NCBI GenBank assembly: GCA_002363615.1
Contig: DEWK01000019.1
Coordinates: 62,001 to 126,000 of the forward strand
From: Lachnospira sp. UBA3212
GTDB taxonomy: Bacteria > Bacillota > Clostridia > Lachnospirales > Lachnospiraceae
Length of the DNA stretch: 64,000 nucleotides
Direction: 5' to 3'
Both the position numbers and the translations under genes were made by a program. How positions within the stretch are numbered: position 1 is the first letter of the stretch; every line of letters begins with the position of its first letter. Positions 16,727-24,802 of the stretch are shown piece by piece. The notes under the pieces were generated by a model. It saw only the letters and a list, made by a program, of their open reading frames with translations. It searched no databases and was not told where the DNA came from.

Positions 16727-18769
16727 ATGAATGAGAAAGAAAAACTGACAAAAAAAGAGATAGGTGTAAAGGTTTTAAAGGGGATCGCTTATCTTGTTGT
16801 AGTCGGTATTTACATGTATTTTTTGGCACATAGAGAGTTGTATACGGAAACATACGGAAAGCAAATCTTTTATGCCAAAAAGAAGTTACTGGTAATGACT
16901 CTTGCAACAGGTGGTGTTTTATTCTTAATCTGGTTTAAGAATATTTTCTCAGACCGGGTGAATCGAATTCTTGCAATTATAGTGACCGTCCTATCCCCAA
17001 TTGTTGCATTTTTAGGAATGGAGTATATTACAGGAACCGCTGTATTTGCCATGGAGAAGAAATATCTGTTGATTAACATGATTGTGATTGTTCTTCTTTT
17101 GGTGATCTTCTTGCTTTTAACCAATAGTTTAAAGGCAGGAACTTTATTGACGGTGGGATTCCTTTTGATTTTTGCAACAATAAACTACTTCACCTATACC
17201 TTCCGTGGGTTGCCAATTTTGGCTTCGGATATTGCTACCATTCGAACAGCTCTTTCGGTGGCAGGAAGTTACACGATCCGGCCAACCTATGAGATGCTTT
17301 GGGGTCTGCTTACTTTTATGGGGTATTTGGTTTTCCTTTGTAAGCTAAGAAATACCAAGCTATTCCGCCTGTTTATTCGAGTGCCTGCAATCATTGCTAC
17401 TGCAGTTCTTTGCGTGGTATTGGTGAATCAGTATGTCGTAACCGATAAATTAAGCAACATGGGCGTGAATATTCGTATGTTCCAGCCCATGGATTCCTAT
17501 CAGAAATATGGATCAGCCTTGACCTTTATTCGAAGTGTAAAATATGTTTTAGTAGAGGAACCAGAAGGTTATAGTCTTGATAAGGTGAAGGAAATCATGA
17601 AAGACTATACTTCCGATTCTGCAAAGGACGAAAGTAAGGGAAAGGTTCCCAATGTCATTTCCATTGTAAATGAAACCTTCTCGGACCTTCGTGTGCTTGG
17701 AAATTATGAGACGAATGCCGAGGTAATTCCTTTTGTGGATTCCTTAATGGCAGAGGGGGCCGAGAATGTAATTCGCGGTTGGTCCTATTCTTCTGTATGT
17801 GGAGGAATGACAGCTAATACAGAGTTTGAGTATTTAACCGGTAATTCGATGGCCTTTTTACCAAGTTCTGTGGTTTCCTTCCAACTTTATGTGAATAAGC
17901 CAATGGAATCTTTGGTAAAGAATTATATTGCCATGGGCACTCAGGGCAATTATGCTCTCCATCCTTACTTCAAGGAGAATTATAACCGTCCAACCGTTTA
18001 TGAGAATCTTGGATTCCAGTATTTTTATGGACAAGAAGATATGGAGTATGACGAAGAAGATAAGGTTAGACGTTATATTTCCGATGAGAAGAGTTATGAA
18101 TATGTGATTGAGAAGTATGAAGAGGCCAAGGAGAAATCGGAAGATCCATTCTTTATGTATGACCTGACCATTCAAAATCACAGCCCTTATGACATGGAGT
18201 TTGACAACTATGATAAGTCTATTCAGATTTTAGGAGACCAGAGAGATGCTCAGGCTGAGCAGTATCTCCAGTTGGTCCATGAATCGGATCGAGCCTTTCA
18301 GGAGTTGACAGAATATTTCTCAACCATCGATGAACCAACCATTATTATTTTCTTTGGAGATCACCAGCCAAGAGTTACCAATAGTTTTATGAAGTCTGTA
18401 ACCAATGGGGAGTGGAGCACTTGGAATAATGAGCAGATGATGGCTCGTTACAAGGTTCCTTTCGTGGTTTGGGCAAATTATGATATTGAAGAAGAGTATT
18501 ATGAGATGACCAGTATGAACTTTATTCAGACTATCATTTCGAATAATCTAAATCTTCCAATGACCGGTTATCAAAAGTTCCAGGCTGCCTTTAAGGAACA
18601 GGTGCCATCGGTTTCTGCCAATGGCTATTATGGAGCAGACGGAGTCTTTTATGAGACCAATGATAAGAGTTCTCCATATTATGAGTGGATTCAGAAGTAT
18701 CAGTATATTCAATACAACAATGTCTTTGATTTAAAGAACCGCGTGGATGATTTCTTTAACTTAAAATAA
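16727..18769 (+). CDS. LtaS-family membrane phosphoglycerol transferase (sulfatase fold)
   Basis: 680 residues. Residues ~15-255 hold about six to seven membrane helices; residues ~300-680 are an extracytoplasmic alkaline-phosphatase/sulfatase-type domain. Visible metal and nucleophile motifs: SIVNETFSD (metal Glu), CGGMTANTEFEYLTG with the probable nucleophile Thr362, and FFGDHQPR (metal Asp/His). LtaS-type enzymes move glycerol phosphate from phosphatidylglycerol to lipoteichoic acid outside the membrane. It is monocistronic between its own promoter and a strong terminator. It could decorate another glycan (MdoB/OpgB-like use), so the polymer is not certain. Confidence 0.88.
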   Translation: MNEKEKLTKKEIGVKVLKGIAYLVVVGIYMYFLAHRELYTETYGKQIFYAKKKLLVMTLATGGVLFLIWFKNIFSDRVNRILAIIVTVLSPIVAFLGMEYITGTAVFAMEKKYLLINMIVIVLLLVIFLLLTNSLKAGTLLTVGFLLIFATINYFTYTFRGLPILASDIATIRTALSVAGSYTIRPTYEMLWGLLTFMGYLVFLCKLRNTKLFRLFIRVPAIIATAVLCVVLVNQYVVTDKLSNMGVNIRMFQPMDSYQKYGSALTFIRSVKYVLVEEPEGYSLDKVKEIMKDYTSDSAKDESKGKVPNVISIVNETFSDLRVLGNYETNAEVIPFVDSLMAEGAENVIRGWSYSSVCGGMTANTEFEYLTGNSMAFLPSSVVSFQLYVNKPMESLVKNYIAMGTQGNYALHPYFKENYNRPTVYENLGFQYFYGQEDMEYDEEDKVRRYISDEKSYEYVIEKYEEAKEKSEDPFFMYDLTIQNHSPYDMEFDNYDKSIQILGDQRDAQAEQYLQLVHESDRAFQELTEYFSTIDEPTIIIFFGDHQPRVTNSFMKSVTNGEWSTWNNEQMMARYKVPFVVWANYDIEEEYYEMTSMNFIQTIISNNLNLPMTGYQKFQAAFKEQVPSVSANGYYGADGVFYETNDKSSPYYEWIQKYQYIQYNNVFDLKNRVDDFFNLK

Positions 18770-18773
18770 AAAG

Positions 18774-18818
18774 ATGGCAATGAAAGAAGGAAAACTTCTC
18801 TCATTGCCATTTGTTTTT
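18774..18818. terminator. Bidirectional terminator, LtaS-like gene / GT2 gene
   Basis: Long hairpin: ATGGCAATGA / TCATTGCCAT, extended inside by AGAAG / CTTCT, followed by TTGTTTTTG on the plus strand. It separates two convergent genes. Confidence 0.85.
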
Positions 18819-18820
18819 GT

Positions 18821-19771
18821 TTAGGAAATGGTATCCACCTTGGTGATGGATGGTTGATCCGTGGTAGATGCAATAATGTATCTTGGACGAATTCGTACTT
18901 CATCATAGATTCGTGCAATATAGTAACCGATGACCCCAATACCCAGCATTAGGATGGAGCCGGTAATTAGGATTAAAAGAATCACAGTGGTAAAGCCTTC
19001 TAAGGATTCTCCCATAAAATATTTTACTAAGGAATAGATTCCAAAGAAAATCGAAAAAAGGAAGAAGAGAAGACCACAACCGGTTACCAACTGCATAGGG
19101 AAGGTGGAAAAGGAAGTGATGTTGCTAACGGCATAACGGGTCAGGGATTTGATGGACCACTTAGAGACCCCTTCGGTACGGTCAGCCACATGAAATTCCA
19201 CATAAGCGGTTTTAAACCCTATCCAGGAAGATAAGGCACGGAAGAAGATGTGTCGTTCTGGCAGGGATAAAAAGGCATCTACGGCCTTTCGATCTAAAAG
19301 CTTAAAGTCAGAGGCGTTAGACATATCTATATTGGTGGCATCGGAAATAATCTTATAAAAGGTATTAGCGGCAAGTTTATGAAGACCGCTTTCCTTCCCT
19401 CTAGATGCCTTTACGCCTTCTACTACTTGATAGCCCTGGGTCCAAAGCTCATACATGGTAACTAAAATCTCCGGGGGATGTTGCAGATCACAATCCATTA
19501 CGGCAGCACAATCTCCCTTGGCTAGGGACATACCTGCAAGGATGGCGCCCTCCTTCCCAAAGTTTCTTGAAAAACAAACCCCACGAACCTTTTTATTCGA
19601 GGCGTTGGCGGCTTCAATTTCGGCCCAGGTATTATCCTTAGAACCATCATTTACAAAGATTAATTCATAATCAATACCGGCATCTTCTAATATTTTTGCA
19701 ACGACCTTGGCGGTCTTAGAAATCATCTTCTCCTCATTATAAGAAGGGATTACTACGGATAAAATACTCAT
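18821..19771 (-). CDS. Polyprenyl-phosphate glycosyltransferase, GtrB/CsbB-like GT2
   Basis: 316 residues: a GT-A domain (1-225) with SVVIPSYNEE, VNDGSKDNT, the catalytic DCDLQHPPE and a SKWSIKSL amphipathic stretch, then two membrane helices (~230-295). This layout is that of GtrB, CsbB and YkcC, which load glucose or a related sugar onto undecaprenyl phosphate for transfer outside the cell. ATG 19771 is preceded by GGAAGTG. It is transcribed alone, convergent with the LtaS-like gene and divergent from the next GT2. A partner flippase or GT-C transferase would be needed. Confidence 0.88.
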   Translation of the reverse strand: MSILSVVIPSYNEEKMISKTAKVVAKILEDAGIDYELIFVNDGSKDNTWAEIEAANASNKKVRGVCFSRNFGKEGAILAGMSLAKGDCAAVMDCDLQHPPEILVTMYELWTQGYQVVEGVKASRGKESGLHKLAANTFYKIISDATNIDMSNASDFKLLDRKAVDAFLSLPERHIFFRALSSWIGFKTAYVEFHVADRTEGVSKWSIKSLTRYAVSNITSFSTFPMQLVTGCGLLFFLFSIFFGIYSLVKYFMGESLEGFTTVILLILITGSILMLGIGVIGYYIARIYDEVRIRPRYIIASTTDQPSITKVDTIS

Positions 19772-19839
19772 GTGTTTCACTTCCATTAATAGATTTGTTT
19801 TCATTGTAACACAGATAAAACCCCGTGAAAAGGCATGAA

Positions 19840-19868
19840 TTGACGAAAATGGCCTCTTATGGTAAGAT
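19840..19868 (+). promoter_or_regulatory. Probable promoter of the 19931 glycosyltransferase operon
   Basis: TTGACG (19840-19845), 17 bases, TAAGAT (19863-19868). The ~60-base leader that follows has a small AGGC/GCCT hairpin with ATTTT after it, too weak to call a terminator. Confidence 0.6.
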
Positions 19869-19930
19869 GAAAAATTGGAAAATAAGGTTTTTATAAGGCA
19901 AAGTTTCGCCTATTTTCAAAAGGAGCAGGC

Positions 19931-20923
19931 ATGAAAAAGGTAACACTCATCATTCCAGTCTATAATGCAAAGAAATATTTGAGACAGTGCTTTTTAAGTG
20001 TCGCAAATCAGGATTACCAAAACATAGAGGTGTTGGCCATTGACGATGGTTCTACGGATGGAAGCGGTGAATTAGCGGAGGATTTGGCTAGGGAATTTAC
20101 CAGCAAAGGCCATACGTTTACCGTGCTTCACAAGGAAAATGGAGGAGTTGCCTCAGCAAGAAACCTGGGAATTAAAAAGGCCCTAGGGGATTATCTTATG
20201 TTTATGGATAATGATGACCTGATCCAGGAGGATTATGTTTCCACTTTGGAACAGGCCATAGAAGAGGAAGACCTGGACCTGGTGGTTTCCGGATTTAAAA
20301 GGGTATCAGAAGAGGGGAAGGTCCTTTCCGGCATGAAACTGGGAGAGGATTCATGGAGCAAGTTTCGAATGATTTCTCCCTGGGCTAGAATCCTAAAAAC
20401 CTCCTTTGTAAGAGAGAATGCACTTTATTTTGGGGATTTCTTAATCGGAGAAGACAGTTCTTTTAATGTAAATACCTATAATAAAACAAATAAAATTAAA
20501 ACCATTTCTTATCAAGGATATCAGTGGATGTATCGGGAAACATCCGTATCCAATACAAGGCAGAAGGAAGAAGACCAGTCTCCGATTCCTATGTTAGAGT
20601 ATTTGCTTAAGACCTGTAGTCCCTTGGAATATATAAAAAAAGAAGAGTTAGAGTACTTTGTGGTGAAGTTTTTATGCTGGCATCAAACCAGCCTGGCCCC
20701 TGTTACGGGGACAAAGACCTTATTAAGGGTTGAGAAAGAAGAGCGGAAATGGTTGAAGAAAATTTATCCGGATTTTCAAAAGAATCCATGGATTGGATTA
20801 ACCAAGCCCAAGTCGGAGACTGCTTCGGTAAGAATGATTATTAGTCTGTTTGCAAGACTTCCGGAATTTTTGTACGGTTGGGTATTGGTTTTATATCATT
20901 TTGTAGGAAGGCGTAAGTCATGA
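19931..20923 (+). CDS. GT2 family glycosyltransferase
   Basis: 330 residues. The GT-A domain (1-~210) has LIIPVYNAKKYL, IDDGSTDGS, GGVASARNLGI and the metal-binding DNDD. The C-terminal ~120 residues are basic and end in a hydrophobic stretch that may associate with the membrane. Cytoplasmic transferase for a surface glycan; donor and acceptor unknown. AAAGGAGCAGGC precedes ATG 19931. The stop overlaps the start of the next gene (ATGA). Confidence 0.87.
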   Translation: MKKVTLIIPVYNAKKYLRQCFLSVANQDYQNIEVLAIDDGSTDGSGELAEDLAREFTSKGHTFTVLHKENGGVASARNLGIKKALGDYLMFMDNDDLIQEDYVSTLEQAIEEEDLDLVVSGFKRVSEEGKVLSGMKLGEDSWSKFRMISPWARILKTSFVRENALYFGDFLIGEDSSFNVNTYNKTNKIKTISYQGYQWMYRETSVSNTRQKEEDQSPIPMLEYLLKTCSPLEYIKKEELEYFVVKFLCWHQTSLAPVTGTKTLLRVEKEERKWLKKIYPDFQKNPWIGLTKPKSETASVRMIISLFARLPEFLYGWVLVLYHFVGRRKS

Positions 20924-21711
20924 ACTTTTCACATACATTTGTAATCTGTGCCTATAAGGAGAGTCCTTATTTAGAAGAGTGTATCAAATCTCTTCAGGCG
21001 CAGACCCTAAAAAGTCAGGTGATTATGGTGACATCAACACCCTGTGAATTTTTAGATGAAATATCCAGAAGATATCAAATTCCTTTAATAGTAAACCCCG
21101 GTCCGGGTGGAATTGTGGAGGATTGGAATTTTGGCTACCACCAGGTAAAGACGCCATATCTAACCCTTGCCCACCAGGATGACCTTTACTATGAGGGTTA
21201 TACAGAGCATTTCTGTCAAGGGGTGCAGCGTGCAAGAAAGAAGGCCTTGATTTTCTTTAGTGACTATGTGGAAATTCGTCAGGGACAGGTGGTAAAGGAG
21301 AATAAGCTTTTGAAAATCAAGCGCTTGATGTTGCTTCCCCTTAGACCAAAGATTTTTTCTTCTAACCGTTTTATCAGAAGAAGGATTCTGTCTTTTGGGT
21401 CACCGATCTGCTGCCCATCTGTGGGTTATGCTAGGGAAAACTTGCCGGAGACCATTTTTAGCAGAGGCTTTATTAGCAATCAGGATTGGGAAGCCTGGGA
21501 GAGACTTTCTAAGTTAAAGGGGGATTTCCTTTATGACCCGGAAGCCTTAGTGGCTCACAGGATTCATGAGGCATCTACTACCACGGAAATCATCTCGGAG
21601 CATGGAAGAAGTAAGGAAGATGCCATTATGTATCGGAAGTTTTGGCCAAAGTGGATTGCCAACCTTTTGGTGCGAGCCTATGCCAAGGGGCAGGATTCGA
21701 ATCAGTTGTGA
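20920..21711 (+). CDS. GT2-like glycosyltransferase
   Basis: 263 residues. FVICAYKESPYLEECIKSL and PGGIVEDWNFGY precede HQDD, which stands where GT2 enzymes have DxD. The nucleotide-binding region is shorter than in its neighbours (MVTSTPCEF in place of DDGSxD), so donor use may differ. It is translationally coupled to the previous gene and probably acts on the same glycan. No membrane helix is evident. Confidence 0.8.
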   Translation: MNFSHTFVICAYKESPYLEECIKSLQAQTLKSQVIMVTSTPCEFLDEISRRYQIPLIVNPGPGGIVEDWNFGYHQVKTPYLTLAHQDDLYYEGYTEHFCQGVQRARKKALIFFSDYVEIRQGQVVKENKLLKIKRLMLLPLRPKIFSSNRFIRRRILSFGSPICCPSVGYARENLPETIFSRGFISNQDWEAWERLSKLKGDFLYDPEALVAHRIHEASTTTEIISEHGRSKEDAIMYRKFWPKWIANLLVRAYAKGQDSNQL

Positions 21712-21734
21712 TTTTAGGGTAAGTATGGTATGAT
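21706..21734 (+). promoter_or_regulatory. Possible promoter before the polyprenyl-phosphate GT2 gene
   Basis: TTGTGA, 17 bases, TATGAT (21729-21734), straddling the stop of the upstream gene. A promoter with the same TTGTGA box and spacing lies at 40308. Confidence 0.45.
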
Positions 21735-21762
21735 GAAACATAATGTTTCTTGGAGGAACTAG

Positions 21763-22449
21763 ATGAAAAAATTAGTGATTATTCCGGCTTATAATGAAAA
21801 AGATAATATCATTTCCACGGTAAAGGAAATCGAGAAGGAAGCACCGGATTATGATTACATCATTATCAACGATTGTTCCACAGATAATACATTGGATTTG
21901 ATTCGTTATAACGGTTATGACGTACTGAATTTGCCGGTAAACCTTGGCATTGGTGGTGCAGTCCAGACCGGTTATTTTTATGCTTACTCCCATCATTATG
22001 ATATTGCGGTTCAGATTGATGCGGATGGCCAGCATGATGTAAGTTACCTAAGTGCCATGGAAAAGCATTTACTGGAAAATAATTGTGACATGGTGATTGG
22101 GTCAAGGTTTATTGATAAAAAGGGATTCCAGTCCAGCGGGCTTAGAAGAATAGGAATTAATTTCTTTAATCACCTGCTTTTCCTTTTGTTTCGGATTCGA
22201 ATCACAGATCCTACTTCAGGATTTCGTATGTGCAACCAAAGGACGATTGCTATGTTTGCGAATGAATATCCTAGGGATTATCCGGAGCCGGAATCTACCG
22301 CTCGTTTGTTAAGACACAAAAGAAAAGTAGAAGAAGAGGCGGTTATAATGAGAAAACGTCGTGGAGGAGTATCATCTATTTCCATGATGCGGTCTGTGTA
22401 TTATATGTTTAAGGTAACCCTTGCTATTATTATCGAACGTTTTCGTTAG
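21763..22449 (+). CDS. DPM1-like polyprenyl-phosphate glycosyltransferase
   Basis: 228 residues, a compact GT2 of the dolichyl/undecaprenyl-phosphate sugar synthase type: IIPAYNEKDNI, INDCSTDNT, NLGIGGAVQTGY, the catalytic DADGQHD and TSGFRM. It has no clear membrane helices of its own. The next gene encodes a DUF2304 membrane protein, a frequent partner of this subgroup, which probably anchors it. TTGGAGGAAC is the RBS. Confidence 0.88.
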   Translation: MKKLVIIPAYNEKDNIISTVKEIEKEAPDYDYIIINDCSTDNTLDLIRYNGYDVLNLPVNLGIGGAVQTGYFYAYSHHYDIAVQIDADGQHDVSYLSAMEKHLLENNCDMVIGSRFIDKKGFQSSGLRRIGINFFNHLLFLLFRIRITDPTSGFRMCNQRTIAMFANEYPRDYPEPESTARLLRHKRKVEEEAVIMRKRRGGVSSISMMRSVYYMFKVTLAIIIERFR

Positions 22450-22462
22450 GAGATCAGAAACT

Positions 22463-22849
22463 ATGATGAGTTTTCGTATACAGGCAATGATCATTGTGGC
22501 TTTGGCAGTGCTCTTGCTTTTAATCTTAAATATGGTTCGCAAGAGAAAACTGGAACTGAAGTATGTTCTGGCTTGGATCTTGTGTGATGTGATTTTGATT
22601 ATTATGACAGCTACGCCTGAAATCATCGATTATGCGGCAGAGTGGCTTGGCATTTTTGATCCTATGAACATGATCTTCTTCTTGGGATTTGTGTTCCTGA
22701 TTATTTTGGTGTTTATCTTAACGGTTTCTATTTCAAGAGCCACCGCTAAGATTCGTCGAATGGCCCAGGTTTTATCAATTGCTGAAAAAAGAATTGAGGA
22801 CTTGGAGACAACCCTTAAGGAAACTGGGGGGAAGAGTGTACAGGAGTAG
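22463..22849 (+). CDS. DUF2304 membrane protein
   Basis: 128 residues: three hydrophobic helices (about 5-25, 33-52, 65-90) followed by a charged, coiled-coil-like tail with repeated KRIEDLE. This is the layout of DUF2304 proteins, which usually sit next to DPM1-like GT2 genes. The start is ATG 22463 (AGGAGATCAG before it); the frame is open upstream inside the glycosyltransferase gene. Function is unproven; membrane anchoring or lipid-sugar handling is inferred. Confidence 0.8.
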   Translation: MMSFRIQAMIIVALAVLLLLILNMVRKRKLELKYVLAWILCDVILIIMTATPEIIDYAAEWLGIFDPMNMIFFLGFVFLIILVFILTVSISRATAKIRRMAQVLSIAEKRIEDLETTLKETGGKSVQE

Positions 22850-22852
22850 AAC

Positions 22853-24733
22853 ATGAGAGAAGCAGTTTTTATGATCATTCCCATCCTGATTATCTTAGGA
22901 ATCGCTTGTTTTTACCATATGTGCTTTCGCTTTCGTGGAGCGGAAGGACTGGTACTGGCGGTTCTTTCCGTGATTTTAGGGATGCGATTGGGAGCCTTGT
23001 TTGGAAGCTTCCAATATGGAGTGATGATGCTGGTAGGGTTAGGATGTTTGGGAATTTTAGTTTTTGCCATTCATCCAAAACAATTAAAGGCGGGAAAATA
23101 TAGTAATTTTTTTGAACCGGGACTAGTTCTTTTTATCTTGGGTTCTCTCGGTTCGGTCCTTCTTTTTTACGGGGATTTTATTCAAAATATCGATGACTTT
23201 CACCAGTGGGGAATCGCTGTAAAATATATGCTGGAAAAAGATCGGGTAATTACCACGGATTGTCTGGATTTTACCGGAGATCCAAGACTTCCTATGGCTA
23301 CCAGTTACTTTCACCTTTTCTTTCAGAAAATTGTGGGCTATAACGAAGGGAATATGTATGCTTCAAGTTTTATTTTTTCCCTTGTGCCGGCGTGTTTGAT
23401 GCTGGGAAAAAGAAAATGGAAGTTAGGCGATGTCTTATCTTCTTTGGTCTTTCTAGTTGCCCTATATTTAGGATACTATTCCTTATATGTCCATCCTTAT
23501 AAGAGTCTCTATGTAGACCTTCCTTGTGCATGCTGGGCAGCAGGGATTGCCATCTGGTGGAAGGGTGCAAGAAAAGAGGAAGGAAAAATCAAACATGGAA
23601 TTTGCTTTGTATGCTTCCTGGTCTTTTTAAGCCGGATTAAGTATGCGGTAGGAGCCCTTTTTGGAGCCTTTGTTCTCTTCTATGCCATCCTTCTTTGTTT
23701 TACCGATGGTTCAGGAAAGAAGGTCCTTAACCGGTTTAAGAAAAGACCAATGGCTCTGGCTCTTTCCCTTGTTGGCCTGGTCATTTTGGGGTTTGCCGGT
23801 GGCAGGGCTCTTGTGGGAAGACTTCCGGGAAGTCTTTCGGCAACCATAGAGGCCTTAAGTTTTTCGTCGAAAAAAGCGAAACTTACCTTTCAAGCCTTGG
23901 TCACAGCGCTTTGGTCAAAGGAAATGACCAATTATTCCAGGTTAAAGATTAATCTTATTATTTTTTTGGCAGCCTTCTTTCTGCTTTTGGCCCTGGCGAC
24001 CTTGCTACTTCACAGCCGTCGATTCTTTATCCTGGGAATATATGGTTTCGTGGTAAGCGTGGGATACTTATTGGTTCTTTATGTGACCTATGTCTCTACC
24101 TTTAGTTATGAGGAAAGCATTCGGGTTAGTGCCATCCATCGGTACTTCTCGATTCTGGCGATTTTCTTATATGCCCTCCTTCTTTCTTATTTTCTTGAGG
24201 AGAAGAAGGCAAAAATCTTTTTGGCCCTCTGCCTTCTGGTGATGGCAACAGGGGTAAATTCTTATTTCCTTGCCAAGGCTTCGGCACTTGATAGCGAAAA
24301 GATTTATCGTTACAAGAGTATTGTGGAGACCAAACGAAGAATTGAAAAGATCGATCAGGTGGCAGGAGAAGATGCCCGGGTTTATCTTTTGGTTCAGGGC
24401 TACAGCCTGGATCGTCTAAATGAATTGCCGATGGCGGTCACCTCGTATTACAAGGCAGATACTTATAGTAATTACCTTCGTTTGCCTTGGAAGTTTAATG
24501 AAGAGGGTAGTTTGATTTTTGTAACCCAACAAAGCTATGGGATTACGGGACTGCCAACCCTTTTAAAGGAAGGCAACTACGGTTATCTATGGATTTATTC
24601 CTATGATGCTTATTTGAAAAATCATTTGCAGGAAATTGCGGATTTTGATGGCAAGGTAAGAAGAGGATTGTATCAGGTATCCTTTCGAGAAGATGGCCGT
24701 ATGATTTTAAAATTTGTCAATCACCTGTCTTAG
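22853..24733 (+). CDS. Large polytopic membrane protein, possible GT-C glycosyltransferase
   Basis: 626 residues with roughly 11-13 hydrophobic helices and a soluble C-terminal ~120 residues. The first extracytoplasmic loop has NIDDFHQWG, an acidic pair placed like the catalytic Asp of GT-C enzymes, which use polyprenyl-phosphate sugars. It follows the DPM1-like GT2 and DUF2304 genes with 3 bases between, so the three may load a lipid-linked sugar and transfer it outside. I cannot name a family with certainty. The stop codon TAG lies in the loop of a 7-bp hairpin (24723-24740). Confidence 0.65.
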   Translation: MREAVFMIIPILIILGIACFYHMCFRFRGAEGLVLAVLSVILGMRLGALFGSFQYGVMMLVGLGCLGILVFAIHPKQLKAGKYSNFFEPGLVLFILGSLGSVLLFYGDFIQNIDDFHQWGIAVKYMLEKDRVITTDCLDFTGDPRLPMATSYFHLFFQKIVGYNEGNMYASSFIFSLVPACLMLGKRKWKLGDVLSSLVFLVALYLGYYSLYVHPYKSLYVDLPCACWAAGIAIWWKGARKEEGKIKHGICFVCFLVFLSRIKYAVGALFGAFVLFYAILLCFTDGSGKKVLNRFKKRPMALALSLVGLVILGFAGGRALVGRLPGSLSATIEALSFSSKKAKLTFQALVTALWSKEMTNYSRLKINLIIFLAAFFLLLALATLLLHSRRFFILGIYGFVVSVGYLLVLYVTYVSTFSYEESIRVSAIHRYFSILAIFLYALLLSYFLEEKKAKIFLALCLLVMATGVNSYFLAKASALDSEKIYRYKSIVETKRRIEKIDQVAGEDARVYLLVQGYSLDRLNELPMAVTSYYKADTYSNYLRLPWKFNEEGSLIFVTQQSYGITGLPTLLKEGNYGYLWIYSYDAYLKNHLQEIADFDGKVRRGLYQVSFREDGRMILKFVNHLS

Positions 24734-24802
24734 GACAGGTAAAAGTCGATAATACAGAAGAGGAGGGCGGCAGCAGTCGTTTTCCGGCTAGGAGGAAGTT
24801 AT

